Shown here: one piece after another, positions 9,287-18,692 of the stretch
How the letters are laid out: the number at the start of each line of letters is the position of its first letter
Numbering within the stretch: the first letter of the stretch is position 1
Source of the DNA: Ruania albidiflava DSM 18029
GTDB lineage: Bacteria > Actinomycetota > Actinomycetes > Actinomycetales > Beutenbergiaceae
Direction: 5' to 3'
DNA: 64,000 bases
Assembly (NCBI RefSeq): GCF_000421225.1
Contig: NZ_ATWL01000006.1
Coordinates: forward strand, 168,489 to 232,488
The notes under the pieces: model-generated
Databases searched by the model: none
Told to the model about the DNA's origin: nothing
Seen by the model: only the letters and a program-made list of their open reading frames with translations
Translations under genes and position numbers: made by a program

Positions 9287-10800
9287 CGGGCCTCACCCGC
9301 CGCCAGCTGCTGGCCTCCGGTGCCGCCGGGGCGGCCGGTGCCGGGATCGCCGCCCTGGCAGGCTGCTCGGGCGCGAGCGTCACCGGCGTCAGCGAACCGG
9401 AGGCGTTCGACACTCCGCTGCCCATCCCGCCGCTGGCGGACAGCCGCATGGTCGACGGGATCCGCACGTTCACCCTCACAGCGCAGGAGGGCAGCTGGCA
9501 GTTCCAGTCCGGACAGCAGGCCACCACGTGGGGCTTCGACGGGCCGTACGGCGGCCCGACGTTGCGTGCGGCGGTGGGTGAGCGGGTCGCGGTCGAGGTG
9601 ACCAACGAGCTACCTGAGGCCACCTCCACGCACTGGCACGGGATGCACCTGCCGGCGGAGATGGACGGCGGTCCGCACCAGATGATCGAACCGGGTGACA
9701 CCTGGCGGGCGGAGTGGGTGGTGCAGCAGGCGCCGGGCACGCTCTGGTACCACCCGCACCCGCACGGCGCCACCGAGCGCCACGTCTACCGCGGCCTGGC
9801 AGGGATGTTCCAGCTGGTCCCGGCGCCCGGGTCGGAGGCGGCGGCGATCGAGGAGCAGCTGCCGCACACCTACGGGGTGGACGACGTGCCGGTGGTGATC
9901 GCGGACAAGTCTTTCGACGAGGCTGGCGAGCTGGTGATCGACGACGGCGGCAACGAGGTGGGTCTCCTCGGTGATGTGGTGACCGTGAACGGGGTGGCCG
10001 GGGCGCGGCTGGAGGTGACCACCGGGCTGGTGCGGCTGCGGATCCTGAACGCGTCCACGGCCCGCACCTACTCGCTCGGGCTGCCGGAGCAGGAGATGGT
10101 GATCATCGCCTCTGACGGCGGACTGTTGCGTGCTCCGCTCAAGGTCACCCAGGTACGCCTCTCCCCGGGTGAGCGAGCCGAGGTGCTCGTGGCTCTCGAG
10201 CCGGGCCAGGACGTGCGGCTGCACTCCTTCGCACCGGACCTGGGTCAGGTGGCGGCACCGTTCGCGGTCGGCGCCAATGATGCGTTCGACGTGCTCGCCC
10301 TGGTCGCTGCCGAGGAGCTCACCGCCTCGGCCGAGGTCCCCGAGCAGCTGGCCTCGTTCGGCCTGGACGCCGGCGCGGTGAGCGTCCGGCGCCGGTTCGA
10401 GCTGCAGGGCCGCCAGATCAACGGGGCGCGGATGGACATGGCACGCATCGACGAGACCGTGCAGGTGGGCAGCACCGAGCTGTGGACCGTGCGGAACCTG
10501 GACCTGTTCCCGCACAACTTCCATGTGCACGACGTGCAGTTCGAGGTGCATGCCATCGACGGCGCACCCCCGCCTCCGGAGCTGGCCGGCCGCAAGGACA
10601 CGGTGTACACCGAACCGCACCGGGACTACGAGCTGCTGCTGACCTTCACCGACTACACCGACTCCCAGTGGCCGTACATGTACCACTGCCACCTGCTCCG
10701 GCACGAGGACGAGGGCTTGATGGGCCAGTTCGTGGTGGTCACTCCCGGCCAGGAGGCGGACCCGTCGCTCATCTCCGGTGCGGACCGCGAGCACGAGTAG
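9283..10800 (+). CDS. Multicopper oxidase, Tat-exported lipoprotein
   Basis: A 505-residue laccase-type oxidase that couples oxidation of a substrate (metal ion or phenolic) to reduction of O2 to water outside the membrane. The N-terminus carries a twin-arginine motif (TRRQLLAS, residues 4-11) and a lipobox (ALAGCS). Copper ligands are visible: HWHG at 117-120, HPHPHG at 157-162, HNFHVH at 411-416 and YHCHLLRH at 467-474 with a Met at 480. This order matches the CueO/CotA/bilirubin-oxidase group. It is co-translated with the preceding membrane protein. Confidence 0.94.
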   Translation: MTGLTRRQLLASGAAGAAGAGIAALAGCSGASVTGVSEPEAFDTPLPIPPLADSRMVDGIRTFTLTAQEGSWQFQSGQQATTWGFDGPYGGPTLRAAVGERVAVEVTNELPEATSTHWHGMHLPAEMDGGPHQMIEPGDTWRAEWVVQQAPGTLWYHPHPHGATERHVYRGLAGMFQLVPAPGSEAAAIEEQLPHTYGVDDVPVVIADKSFDEAGELVIDDGGNEVGLLGDVVTVNGVAGARLEVTTGLVRLRILNASTARTYSLGLPEQEMVIIASDGGLLRAPLKVTQVRLSPGERAEVLVALEPGQDVRLHSFAPDLGQVAAPFAVGANDAFDVLALVAAEELTASAEVPEQLASFGLDAGAVSVRRRFELQGRQINGARMDMARIDETVQVGSTELWTVRNLDLFPHNFHVHDVQFEVHAIDGAPPPPELAGRKDTVYTEPHRDYELLLTFTDYTDSQWPYMYHCHLLRHEDEGLMGQFVVVTPGQEADPSLISGADREHE

Positions 10801-10850
10801 TGGGTCGGAACCCTCTCCACCCCGCAGCAGCGTTGCACTACTGTCCCGAC

Positions 10851-11198
10851 ATGGGGAAGTTCACGCGTGTCGCAGGGTGGGTGCTCGTCGCGGTCGGCCT
10901 GGTGCTGACGGTCATTGCCTTCGTGGACGGACCAGAGCTGCCGGACAACGCCGCGACGCTCCAGTTCGCGCCGCTGCTGGTCATTGCTGGTGCGGTGCTG
11001 GTGACCGCTGGGGTGCTGGCTCGCGGACCGGAGCAGCCCTCGGCTCCCGGGGCCGCGACGCCGCAGCCTCCAGCCGCTGGGCAGCAGCCCTACCCGGGGG
11101 CGCCGGGGCAGAGCTGGCCACAGCAGCCGGGGCAGCACCCGCAGCCGGGGGCGCCGGGGCAGACCTGGCAGCAGGCAGGCACCCCGTCCGGGAGCTAA
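10851..11198 (+). CDS. Small membrane protein with Pro/Gln-rich tail
   Basis: A 115-residue protein with two membrane helices (residues 5-25 and 38-58) and a low-complexity Pro/Gly/Gln tail containing repeated PGAPGQ(S/T)W blocks. No catalytic motif is seen. Such proteins are common in actinobacteria and have no assigned role. No clear ribosome binding site precedes ATG 10851. Its stop overlaps the stop of the convergent sufE gene by 4 nt (CTAA). Confidence 0.7.
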   Translation: MGKFTRVAGWVLVAVGLVLTVIAFVDGPELPDNAATLQFAPLLVIAGAVLVTAGVLARGPEQPSAPGAATPQPPAAGQQPYPGAPGQSWPQQPGQHPQPGAPGQTWQQAGTPSGS

Positions 11199-11662
11199 CC
11201 GGCGGTCTTCTCCCGCACCTGGCGCTTGATCCGGCCGAGCATGCCGCCCATCCCGCGCAACCGCAGCGGACTGACCGCCTGCGCCAGTCCGAGCCGGTCG
11301 GAGACGTCCCCGGGCACGGCGAGCACCTCGGCGGCGGTCAGCCCGTCCAGACCCTCGTGCAGGATCCCGGCGAACCCACGGGTGGTGGGCGCCTCGGCCG
11401 GGGCGGAGAAGTACAGGTGCACCACCGAGTCCGGGCCGGCGCCACCAGCGTCGTCCAGCTCAGCGATCAGGAAGATCGGCGACTGGCACTCCGGCACCGG
11501 CTCCAACAGCTCAGGGTGGTCGGTGTACCGCTCCGGCAGGTCCGGCAGCCCCTGGCTGAACTCCAGCAGCAGCTGCAGCCGGTCGGTCTGGGACAGCGCG
11601 GTGAAGTCCTCGACGATCGCGGCCAGGGCCTCCGGCAGTTCGGCGGTGGCACCAGCAGTCAT
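11195..11662 (-). CDS. sufE: SufE family sulfur acceptor
   Basis: A 155-residue SufE-fold protein that takes persulfide sulfur from a desulfurase or sulfurtransferase. The acceptor cysteine lies in the expected loop [10 protein letters not shown] near the middle, followed by the family hallmark [23 protein letters not shown] 11662 overlaps the upstream sulfurtransferase stop by 4 nt. The pairing with an SseA-type rhodanese rather than SufS is the usual actinobacterial arrangement and suggests sulfur is passed between the two products. Confidence 0.92.
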   Translation of the reverse strand: MTAGATAELPEALAAIVEDFTALSQTDRLQLLLEFSQGLPDLPERYTDHPELLEPVPECQSPIFLIAELDDAGGAGPDSVVHLYFSAPAEAPTTRGFAGILHEGLDGLTAAEVLAVPGDVSDRLGLAQAVSPLRLRGMGGMLGRIKRQVREKTAG

Positions 11663-12558
11663 CGGTTCGGGACCTCTCCGGGTTCGCTGCCCACAGCGAT
11701 AGGCACGCGGACCGTGTTCCCCCACTCGGTCCAAGATCCGTCGTAGTTGCGCACGTTCTCGAAGCCGAGCAGGTGCTCCAGCACGAACCAGGTGTGGCTG
11801 GAACGCTCCCCGATCCGGCAGTAGGCGATCACCGGCTCCGCAGCATCCAGGCCCTTCTCGTGCCGGTAGATCTCCTCCAGCTCACCGCGGGAGCGGAAGG
11901 TGCCGTCCTCGTTCGCCGCGCGGGCCCACGGCACCGACTGCGCACCGGGGATGTGCCCGCCGCGCACAGTGCCCTCGTCCGGGTAGTCCGGCATGTGGGT
12001 GCGCTCCCCGGTGTACTCCGGCAGCGAGCGCACGTCCACGAGCTGACCGCCGAGGAAGTCCAGCACGTCCTCCTTGAAGGCCCGCAGCTTGGAGTCGTCC
12101 CGCTGCACCACCGGGTACTCGGTCGGCGCGGGGGTGGGTACCTCAGTGGTGAATTCCCGGCCCTCAGCCACCCACAGCGCGCGACCGCCGTCCAGCAGCC
12201 GCACGTCCTCGTGGCCGAACAGGGCGAACACCCACAACGCGTAGGCGGCCCACCAGTTGTTCTTGTCGCCGTAGATCACCACGGTGTCGGTGCGCTTGAT
12301 GCCCTTGGCGGACATCAGCTTCGCGAACCCTTCACCGTCCAGGTAGTCCCGGGTGACCGGGTCGTTCAGCTCGGTGTGCCAGTCGACCTTCACCGCACCC
12401 GGGATGTGCCCGGTCTCATACAGCAGCACGTCCTCGTCGCTCTCCACCACGACCAGCCCCTCGCTGCCCAGGTGCTCGGCCAGCCAGGAGGTGGAGACCA
12501 GCTTCTCCGGGTGGGCGTAGGCGGCGAACTTCGGGTCGTTGTCCTGGGGCAGGCTCAT
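11659..12558 (-). CDS. sseA: Thiosulfate sulfurtransferase (two rhodanese domains)
   Basis: A 299-residue tandem rhodanese. The N-terminal domain is structural and the C-terminal domain has the active-site loop CRIGERS with its catalytic cysteine. Conserved landmarks are [10 protein letters not shown] in domain 1 and [11 protein letters not shown] in domain 2. It transfers sulfane sulfur from thiosulfate or a persulfide to an acceptor. First gene of a two-gene operon with sufE; length is normal for SseA/CysA-type enzymes. Confidence 0.95.
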   Translation of the reverse strand: MSLPQDNDPKFAAYAHPEKLVSTSWLAEHLGSEGLVVVESDEDVLLYETGHIPGAVKVDWHTELNDPVTRDYLDGEGFAKLMSAKGIKRTDTVVIYGDKNNWWAAYALWVFALFGHEDVRLLDGGRALWVAEGREFTTEVPTPAPTEYPVVQRDDSKLRAFKEDVLDFLGGQLVDVRSLPEYTGERTHMPDYPDEGTVRGGHIPGAQSVPWARAANEDGTFRSRGELEEIYRHEKGLDAAEPVIAYCRIGERSSHTWFVLEHLLGFENVRNYDGSWTEWGNTVRVPIAVGSEPGEVPNR

Positions 12559-12730
12559 CGCAGCTCCTCATCAGCTGGGGCGAATGTCTCTGCCCCGATC
12601 CTCTCACCGGCGCCCGGCGTCTCGAAACCAGGCTCCGGACCGTCCATCATGTGAACCAGGTGGTGGGAACAACCCGGCACCACCGTTCGTTGGTATCCGA
12701 GTCCGTCCACACTCAGGAGAGAGGGGCTCC

Positions 12731-15070
12731 GTGTCGAGACACGCCATCAGGCTCGAGCAGCAGTACCTGGACCGGCTGTACCAGCGGGTGGACGAGCTGC
12801 GCGCAGAGACCGCCGACCAGCTCGCCGAGATGCTGCGTGCCCCGGGCACCGACTCCACCGCACTGCTGGACCGGGACGCCCAGGTGGCCCGCCTGGAGCA
12901 GCGCACCGCTGACCTGGCCCGCGCCGAGCAGGGGCTGTGCTTCGGTCGGCTGGACCGCACCGACGACTCGATCACCTACATCGGCCGGATGGGGCTGCGC
13001 GCGGTCGACCTGGAACCGCTGGTGATCGACTGGCGTGCCCCGGCCGCGGCGGACTTCTACACCGCCACTGCGGCCAGCGGCTCCGACGTGCGCCGGCGCC
13101 GGCACCTGCGCACCCGCGGCCGGCAGGTGGTCGCCGTGAACGACGAGCTGCTCCAGCTCGATCATGACGGCGGAGCGCCCGTGGGCGGGTCCGCTCCCGC
13201 GCACGAGTTCGTCGGGGAGGCGGCCCTGATGCAGGCGCTCGCCGCCGAGCGCACCGGTCGGATGGCGGACATCGTCACCACGCTGCAGGCCGAGCAGGAC
13301 GCGATCATCCGCACCGGTCCGGAGGGCATGCTGGTGGTGCAGGGTGGTCCGGGTACCGGCAAGACCGCAGTGGCGCTGCACCGGGTGGCCTACCTGCTCT
13401 ACACCTACCCGACGATCGCCGAACGGGGGGTGCTGGTGCTCGGCCCCAGCCCGGCGTTCCTGGACTACATCGGGCAGGTGCTGCCCTCCCTCGGAGAGAC
13501 CCAGGCGGTGACGGCCACCCTGGAGACGCTGCTGCCCGGGGTGGTCGCCACCCGCACCGAGTCGGTGGCCGCCGCAGCGGTCAAAGCGCTGCCGGTGATG
13601 GCGGACGTGGTCTCCCGGGCGGTCCGGCGGCACCAGGGCAGCGACGTACCGGTGACCGTGACCTACCAGGGGGATGCGTACCGGCTCGGGGCCGACGTGC
13701 TCGCCCGGTGCACCGAGCGGGCCCGGCTGACCGGGCTGCCGCACAACGAGGCGAGGCGCACGTTCGTGGCCGAGCTGCTCGACCACCTCACCGAGCAGGT
13801 GATCACGAACGACCGACAGCTCTACGACGACGCCGACCGCGGCTTCGAGACGGAGATCGCGGCTCTGGATGCCGCCCTGGCCAGGGGCACCGACTCCCTG
13901 CCCGCGGCGGTGGAGGGTGGCGGTACCGAGGTGACCGGGCTGGCCGCGCGGCACGAAGCGCCCCGGATCCGGGGCGAGCTGGCTGCCGACGGTGCCGTGC
14001 GCCACCTGCTCGAGGACCTGTGGCCCCGGCTCAGCCCGACCGGGTTGCTGGAGGCCCTGTACGCCGAGGAAGGTCTGCTCGCCGAGGTGGCCCCGGAGCT
14101 GGACGACGAGCAGCGGGCCGCGCTGCGCCGTGCGCCAGGCGGGGGCTGGTCCAGCGGGGACGTCCCGCTGCTGGACGAGGCTGCCGAGCTCCTCGGAGCG
14201 GACGACAGTGCCACCGAGCAGCAGCGCCAGGCCCGGCGGGAGGCGGGTCTGGCCTACGCTCGGCAGGTGATCGCCGCCAGCGGTGGCCTGGGTGTCTCCG
14301 CCGAGGAGCTCGCGGACCGCTTCACCGAGACCGACACCCGACCGCTGGCCGAGCGGGCCGCCGCGGACCGTACCTGGGCCTACGGGCACGTGATCGTGGA
14401 CGAGGCGCAGGAGCTCACGCCGATGCAGTGGCGGATGGTGCTGCGCCGGGTGCCGACCCGCTCGCTGACCGTGGTGGGGGATGTGCACCAGACCGCTGCG
14501 GTCGCCGGCACCACCGCCTGGGACCAGCTGGTGACCGACCACCCCTCCCTGCAGGTGCGCCAGGTGGAGCTGAGCATCAACTACCGCACCCCGGAACCGG
14601 TCATGGTGGCAGCCACCGAGGTGCTGCGCGCTGCGGAACCGGGAGCGCTGCTGCCCGAGTGCGCCCGCACCGAAGGAGCGCCGCCCTGGGTGCGCATCGC
14701 CCAGGGTGACCTCGCCGGAGAGCTGGCGAGCGCCGTCGTCGAGGAGCAGCAGCAGGTGACCGGCGGGACGTTCGCAGTGATCGCCCCACGCGAGCGGCTG
14801 GTGGAGATGGCGATGACCGTCGAAGGTGCGCTGCCCGGTACCTCGTTCGGCTCCGAGGTGGACCTCACCGCCGCGTGCGTGGTGCTCACCCCGGAGCAGG
14901 CGAAGGGGCTGGAGTTCGACGGTGTGCTGGTGGTCGACCCGGCGACGATCCTGGCCGGTCGGCGCGGGGTGAACGGGCTCTACGTGGCGATGACGCGGGC
15001 GACCCGACGGCTCGGGCTGCTCTGCGACGGTCCGGTGCCCGAGGAGCTTGCCGGGGTTGCTGGCGGCTGA
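12731..15070 (+). CDS. helR: HelR/HelD-type RNA polymerase recycling ATPase
   Basis: A 779-residue UvrD-like superfamily 1 ATPase. It opens with the coiled-coil QQYLDRLYQRVDELRAE region, then LCFGRLD and YIGRMGL. Walker A is GGPGTGKTAVALHR, Walker B is VIVDEAQELTPMQW, and late motifs are VVGDVHQT and YVAMTRATRR. HelR proteins remove stalled RNA polymerase and, in some actinobacteria, displace rifamycins. GTG 12731 has a strong GGAGAGAGGGG site. No inverted repeat like the rifamycin-associated element was noticed in the 172 nt upstream, so rifamycin induction is not supported here. Confidence 0.9.
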   Translation: MSRHAIRLEQQYLDRLYQRVDELRAETADQLAEMLRAPGTDSTALLDRDAQVARLEQRTADLARAEQGLCFGRLDRTDDSITYIGRMGLRAVDLEPLVIDWRAPAAADFYTATAASGSDVRRRRHLRTRGRQVVAVNDELLQLDHDGGAPVGGSAPAHEFVGEAALMQALAAERTGRMADIVTTLQAEQDAIIRTGPEGMLVVQGGPGTGKTAVALHRVAYLLYTYPTIAERGVLVLGPSPAFLDYIGQVLPSLGETQAVTATLETLLPGVVATRTESVAAAAVKALPVMADVVSRAVRRHQGSDVPVTVTYQGDAYRLGADVLARCTERARLTGLPHNEARRTFVAELLDHLTEQVITNDRQLYDDADRGFETEIAALDAALARGTDSLPAAVEGGGTEVTGLAARHEAPRIRGELAADGAVRHLLEDLWPRLSPTGLLEALYAEEGLLAEVAPELDDEQRAALRRAPGGGWSSGDVPLLDEAAELLGADDSATEQQRQARREAGLAYARQVIAASGGLGVSAEELADRFTETDTRPLAERAAADRTWAYGHVIVDEAQELTPMQWRMVLRRVPTRSLTVVGDVHQTAAVAGTTAWDQLVTDHPSLQVRQVELSINYRTPEPVMVAATEVLRAAEPGALLPECARTEGAPPWVRIAQGDLAGELASAVVEEQQQVTGGTFAVIAPRERLVEMAMTVEGALPGTSFGSEVDLTAACVVLTPEQAKGLEFDGVLVVDPATILAGRRGVNGLYVAMTRATRRLGLLCDGPVPEELAGVAGG

Positions 15071-15112
15071 GGCACGCCGCTGCACGGCACCCGGCTCGCC
15101 CTGTCCCGGATG

Positions 15113-15826
15113 TCAGTGGTCCTGGTGCGGCGGCGTGGCGGGTCCGAGCGCGCCGGCGATACGTTGCTCGATCGCGTCCGTGGTGGCCTCGGGGAGCACG
15201 ATCAGGCCCTGCAGCTCGTGGGTGGCGCGCTTGTAGGCACTCTGCCGCTCCGCCTGGGTGGCACCGGAGTCCTCCGCCAGGGAGAGCAGCTTCTTCGCCC
15301 GCTCCAGGTGCTGGCGCTCCTCCGGGGAGAAGTCGGCCGCACGGCGCCGCTTGGCCTCCCGTTCGGCGATCTCGAAGGCGAGCGTGTACTCCCGGACCGC
15401 GTCGGCGTAGCGGGCGCGCAGGTCCGCATCGCGCAGCTCCTTGGGGTCCTCCGGGCGGAGCCGGTCTGCCTCCAGCTTGGCGCGGTGGAAGTCGACTGTG
15501 ACCGGTTCGCGCATGTCCGTCATCACCGGGAAGTCGATGAGCTTGCCGACGTCCAGCTCGTAGTCCAGCCAGCGGCGCTCGGTGTCGGTGTGCTCGGCGA
15601 GCAGCCGGTCGATCTCGGTGCTGGTCGGAGCTGCCGGTGCAGCAGGGGTGGCCACGTCGCCAGCGGGTGGTCCGGGTGCTGCCGCCGCCTGGCCGTACTT
15701 GATCCGGGCGAGCTCGATCTTGTCCCGGCGCCGCTTCTCGTCCCACTTCTGGGCGCCCTTGATCCAGCCGCCGATGATCCCGCTGAGCGGGAAGATCAGC
15801 CACCAGAAGCCCCAGATGTGGTCCAC
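15113..15826 (-). CDS. Membrane-anchored coiled-coil protein
   Basis: A 237-residue protein with one N-terminal membrane helix (IWGFWWLIFPLSGIIGGWI), then a charged coiled coil, an Ala/Pro linker and a long helical region rich in Arg, Glu and Ala. No enzyme motif is present. GTG 15826 is preferred because the helix begins directly after it. Similar proteins occur singly in Micrococcales genomes without known function. It is convergent with helR and divergent from the marR gene. Confidence 0.75.
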   Translation of the reverse strand: MDHIWGFWWLIFPLSGIIGGWIKGAQKWDEKRRRDKIELARIKYGQAAAAPGPPAGDVATPAAPAAPTSTEIDRLLAEHTDTERRWLDYELDVGKLIDFPVMTDMREPVTVDFHRAKLEADRLRPEDPKELRDADLRARYADAVREYTLAFEIAEREAKRRRAADFSPEERQHLERAKKLLSLAEDSGATQAERQSAYKRATHELQGLIVLPEATTDAIEQRIAGALGPATPPHQDH

Positions 15827-15945
15827 ACGCCCAGCGTAGCCGCGGCCCTGCACATGTGAGGTACCTCATGCGCTTCGAGGTACGCGCGGACAGCCTCAGA
15901 CCGCGCCGCTGACCTCCGATGCCGAGCCGGGCGACCACCGACCGA

Positions 15946-15961
15946 TATAACAGCACTGTTA
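15946..15961. promoter_or_regulatory. MarR operator overlapping a -10 element
   Basis: The dyad TAACAG-CA-CTGTTA (15948-15961) overlaps the possible -10 hexamer TATAAC (15946-15951), 12 nt before the marR start. The geometry fits autorepression by the MarR protein; binding is inferred. Confidence 0.6.
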
Positions 15962-15972
15962 CACTCTCGTCG

Positions 15973-16485
15973 GTGTCCTCGATCTCCCGGCGCGCCGAAC
16001 CGCCCTCCGAACCGCCCAGCCCAGACCCGACCGTCCACCTGCACTGGGCCGGGCTGCGCGAGCTGCTCGCCCAGATGGACGACGACATCGCACACCTCTA
16101 CCAGGACCGCGGGATCGAGGACCTCCGGCCCCGGTTCACCAAGCCTCTGATCAAGCTCGCACGCGGCGGGCCGATGACTATCCGAGCGCTGGCCGAAGCG
16201 ATCGGCGGCACGCACTCGGCCACCAGCCAGACGGTCGCGGCGATGCGGTCCGCGGGCTATGTGCGCAGCACTCGCGGCACTGATGCCCGCACCCGCGAGG
16301 TGGTGCTCACCGAGAAGGCGGCTGCACTCGTGCCGTTCCTGGAGGAGGAGTGGCGCGCGACCGAGGCCGCCGTGGCCGAGCTGGACGCCGAGGTGCCCTA
16401 CCCGATGACCCAGGTGGTCGCCGACCTGCAGCGGGCACTGGCCCACCGGTCCTTCGCCGACCGGGTCGCTGCCCGGCTGTCCTGA
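15973..16485 (+). CDS. MarR family transcriptional regulator
   Basis: A 170-residue winged-helix regulator. The HTH region is MTIRALAEAIGGTHSATSQT and the wing includes RGTDARTREVVLTEKA, both typical of MarR proteins. GTG 15973 is chosen because the open frame further upstream (ATG 15919) would run through the palindromic operator and the -10. The gene overlaps the downstream MFS gene by one base (TGATG), so it very likely controls that exporter and itself. Confidence 0.88.
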   Translation: MSSISRRAEPPSEPPSPDPTVHLHWAGLRELLAQMDDDIAHLYQDRGIEDLRPRFTKPLIKLARGGPMTIRALAEAIGGTHSATSQTVAAMRSAGYVRSTRGTDARTREVVLTEKAAALVPFLEEEWRATEAAVAELDAEVPYPMTQVVADLQRALAHRSFADRVAARLS

Positions 16486-17738
16486 TGAGGCTCTCCTCGG
16501 CTGTGCTCGACCTGAGCCCGCTACGCGCCAGCCGGTCGTTCCGGGACCTGTGGCTGGGCTCCTCCGCCTCGGCACTGGGCGGGCAGTTCGTCACTGTCGC
16601 GGTGCTGTACCAGGTGTGGGAGCTGACCGGCAGCGCGTTCTGGACCGGCGCGATCGGGCTGGTCCGGGCGGTGCCGCTGATCGTGTTCGGCCTGGTGGGT
16701 GGCACGCTCGCCGATGCCACCGACCGACGGCGGATCGTGCGGTGGACCACCGCCGCCCAGCTGGTCACGGCCAGCGGTCTGGCCGCTCAGGCGCTGGCCC
16801 AGGTGCAGTCCCTGGTGCTGCTGCTTGCGCTGGTGGGGGCGCAGGCCACCTTCGGCGCCCTGGGCGTCCCCGCCCGCCGGGCGCTGCCACCGCGGTTGCT
16901 GCCGCTGGCGCAGGTGCCGGCCGGGATCGCGCTGCAGCACCTGAGCTTCCAGGTGTCCATGCTGGTGGGTCCGGCGCTGGCCGGGATCGTCATCGCCGAG
17001 CTCGGGCTGACCTGGGCGTTCGGCGTGCAGGCGGTCACCTTCGTGCTCGCTTGGCTCGGGGTGCTCCGGCTGCCGCACCTGCCGCCGGACGCCGGTGCGG
17101 ACCGGCCCGGGTTGGCTGCGATGGTCGCAGGGGTGCGCCTGGTGCTGCGCCGCCCGGTGCTGCGCGGCTCGCTGGCCACCGACCTGTTCGCCACCATCCT
17201 GGCGATGCCGATCTCGCTGTTCCCGCTGGTGAACGAGGTGAGGTTCGGTGGGTCGGCGAGCACGCTCGGCTTCTTCCTGTCGGCGGTGGCGGTGGGCGGG
17301 ATCGTCGCCGGGCTGCTCTCCGGCACGGTCACCCGGGCTCGCCGGGCCGGGCTGGTGCAGCTGGCCGCGGCGGGCAGCTGGGGGTTGGCACTGGCCGGTT
17401 TCGGTCTGGCCGAGCCGTTGTGGCTGGCGCTCGGGCTGCTCGCCGTGGCCGGTGCCGCCGACACCATCTCGGTGGTGATCCGCGCGGCGATGGTGCAGCT
17501 GGACACCCCGGACTCCCACCGGGGGCGGGTCTCCGCAGTGGAGTCGGTGATCGGGCAGGCCGGCCCGGATGTGGGGAACTTCCGTGGTGGTGTGGTGGCG
17601 GGGCTCACCTCCGCGCCGCTCGCCCTGGTCAGTGGCGGTCTGGCGTGCGTTCTCGGGGTGGCCTTCGTCGGCTGGCGCAACCGCGGGCTGCGCGACTACC
17701 GACCGCCGACCCCGCAGCTGCCGGGCGCTGGCGGCTGA
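16485..17738 (+). CDS. MFS transporter (EntS/MFS_3 type)
   Basis: A 417-residue, roughly 12-helix major facilitator. It has the early LWLGSSASALGGQFVTVAVLY and loop LADATDRRR (motif A-like) and the later HRGRVSAVESVIGQAGP, typical of the EntS/multidrug branch. It is translated from an ATG overlapping the marR stop. The arrangement (MarR repressor plus efflux pump) suggests export of a toxic small molecule or siderophore; the substrate is unknown. Confidence 0.9.
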   Translation: MRLSSAVLDLSPLRASRSFRDLWLGSSASALGGQFVTVAVLYQVWELTGSAFWTGAIGLVRAVPLIVFGLVGGTLADATDRRRIVRWTTAAQLVTASGLAAQALAQVQSLVLLLALVGAQATFGALGVPARRALPPRLLPLAQVPAGIALQHLSFQVSMLVGPALAGIVIAELGLTWAFGVQAVTFVLAWLGVLRLPHLPPDAGADRPGLAAMVAGVRLVLRRPVLRGSLATDLFATILAMPISLFPLVNEVRFGGSASTLGFFLSAVAVGGIVAGLLSGTVTRARRAGLVQLAAAGSWGLALAGFGLAEPLWLALGLLAVAGAADTISVVIRAAMVQLDTPDSHRGRVSAVESVIGQAGPDVGNFRGGVVAGLTSAPLALVSGGLACVLGVAFVGWRNRGLRDYRPPTPQLPGAGG

Positions 17739-17779
17739 CTGGCGAACGAGCGTCGAACCCTGCAGATGACCGATCGGCG

Positions 17780-18451
17780 CTACTGCTGAGCCGGGCCGTA
17801 GGTGTACTCGCCAGTCGTCCAGTTCACCGTCGATTCGTAGTAGTACCCCGACCACGTACCGTCATCGTTCTCCTCGGTCGATGCGAAGCACTGCACCGCG
17901 GTCGTCTCTTGGTCCAGGTCCCCGACCGACCCACCAGCGACCGGGGAGCAGCTGACGTCGGAGACCTCATCTCCCCCGATCAGGCCATCCTCGAGATCGC
18001 CTTCGGCCATGGTCTGGATAGCGGCCTCGATCTCCTCGACGACATCGTTGCGCCACTGCCGCGCTGCGTCCTCTTGCGCTGCTTCTTCACGTGCAGCAGC
18101 CTCGGTGGAGGCTTGCTCGGCCGCCGCTGCGCTCGCAGACTCCTCGGCAGCACGGGCGCTCTCCTCCTCAGCTGCCTGTCGGCTCTCCTCAGCGGCAGAC
18201 GCCGCGGCAGCGGAAGCCTCAGCCGCCTCCTGCCGCGCCTCGCGTTGCTCGAGAAGGAGAGCGAGGCCACCACCGACGATGGCGGCGAGGACGAGCGTGG
18301 CGACAAACAGCACGATCGTGCGCCGCCGCTTCGACGGCCCCGGACCGGGTTCCGGCGGCGGGATCGCCAACCACTGGCCACCGTCCCAGTAACGTTGGTG
18401 GCCGTCCGGCGTCGGATACCACCCAGGGGGACTGCTCGGTCCTTGGTTCAT
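17780..18451 (-). CDS. DUF2510 membrane protein with Ala/Glu/Ser coiled coil
   Basis: A 223-residue protein. Residues 8-28 form a DUF2510 motif (PPGWYPTPDG, then RYWDGGQW), followed by a basic stretch and one membrane helix near 45-67. A 75-residue coiled coil of Ala/Glu/Ser/Arg leads to an extracellular C-terminal domain with two cysteines that could pair. DUF2510 is common at the cytoplasmic end of actinobacterial membrane proteins and has no known activity. It is a single gene with no operon partner. Confidence 0.85.
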   Translation of the reverse strand: MNQGPSSPPGWYPTPDGHQRYWDGGQWLAIPPPEPGPGPSKRRRTIVLFVATLVLAAIVGGGLALLLEQREARQEAAEASAAAASAAEESRQAAEEESARAAEESASAAAAEQASTEAAAREEAAQEDAARQWRNDVVEEIEAAIQTMAEGDLEDGLIGGDEVSDVSCSPVAGGSVGDLDQETTAVQCFASTEENDDGTWSGYYYESTVNWTTGEYTYGPAQQ

Positions 18452-18646
18452 CGGTGCTCACGTTCCTACTACCAGCGGCCCACCTCGAGCCGAGATGCTC
18501 AGTCGGTTTGAACACCCGTATGCGGTGTCCGTTGACAGCACTGTAGACCTCACGATCGGCACGTGTACCCGATTTCGGTGCACACCTCGCGGAGCGAGCA
18601 GATGACTCGCCACCAACTCCTCTGGGCTTGCCTCCTCGTGCTGATG

Positions 18647-18670
18647 CCGCCAGGCTGGTAGCGGTTTTTT
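18647..18670 (+). terminator. Possible weak intrinsic terminator before the BCCT gene
   Basis: A short CCGC (18647-18650) / GCGG (18661-18664) stem is followed by six T (18665-18670), rare in this GC-rich DNA. It lies 22 nt before the BCCT start with no plus-strand gene just upstream, so it could be a leader attenuator or chance. The rest of 18452-18692 shows nothing recognisable. Confidence 0.25.
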
Positions 18671-18692
18671 GTCAGTCGACGATGGAGGGCAT

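Noticed and set aside
12559..12730. Rifamycin-associated element before helR
   Set aside because: No inverted repeat of the expected kind could be found in the upstream 172 nt.
12713..15085. 790-codon open frame opposite helR
   Set aside because: Antisense shadow of the HelR gene, His/Gly/Arg-rich with no domain.
18532..18560. TTGACA as a promoter for the BCCT gene
   Set aside because: The position 17 nt downstream reads ATCGGC and no acceptable -10 is near it.
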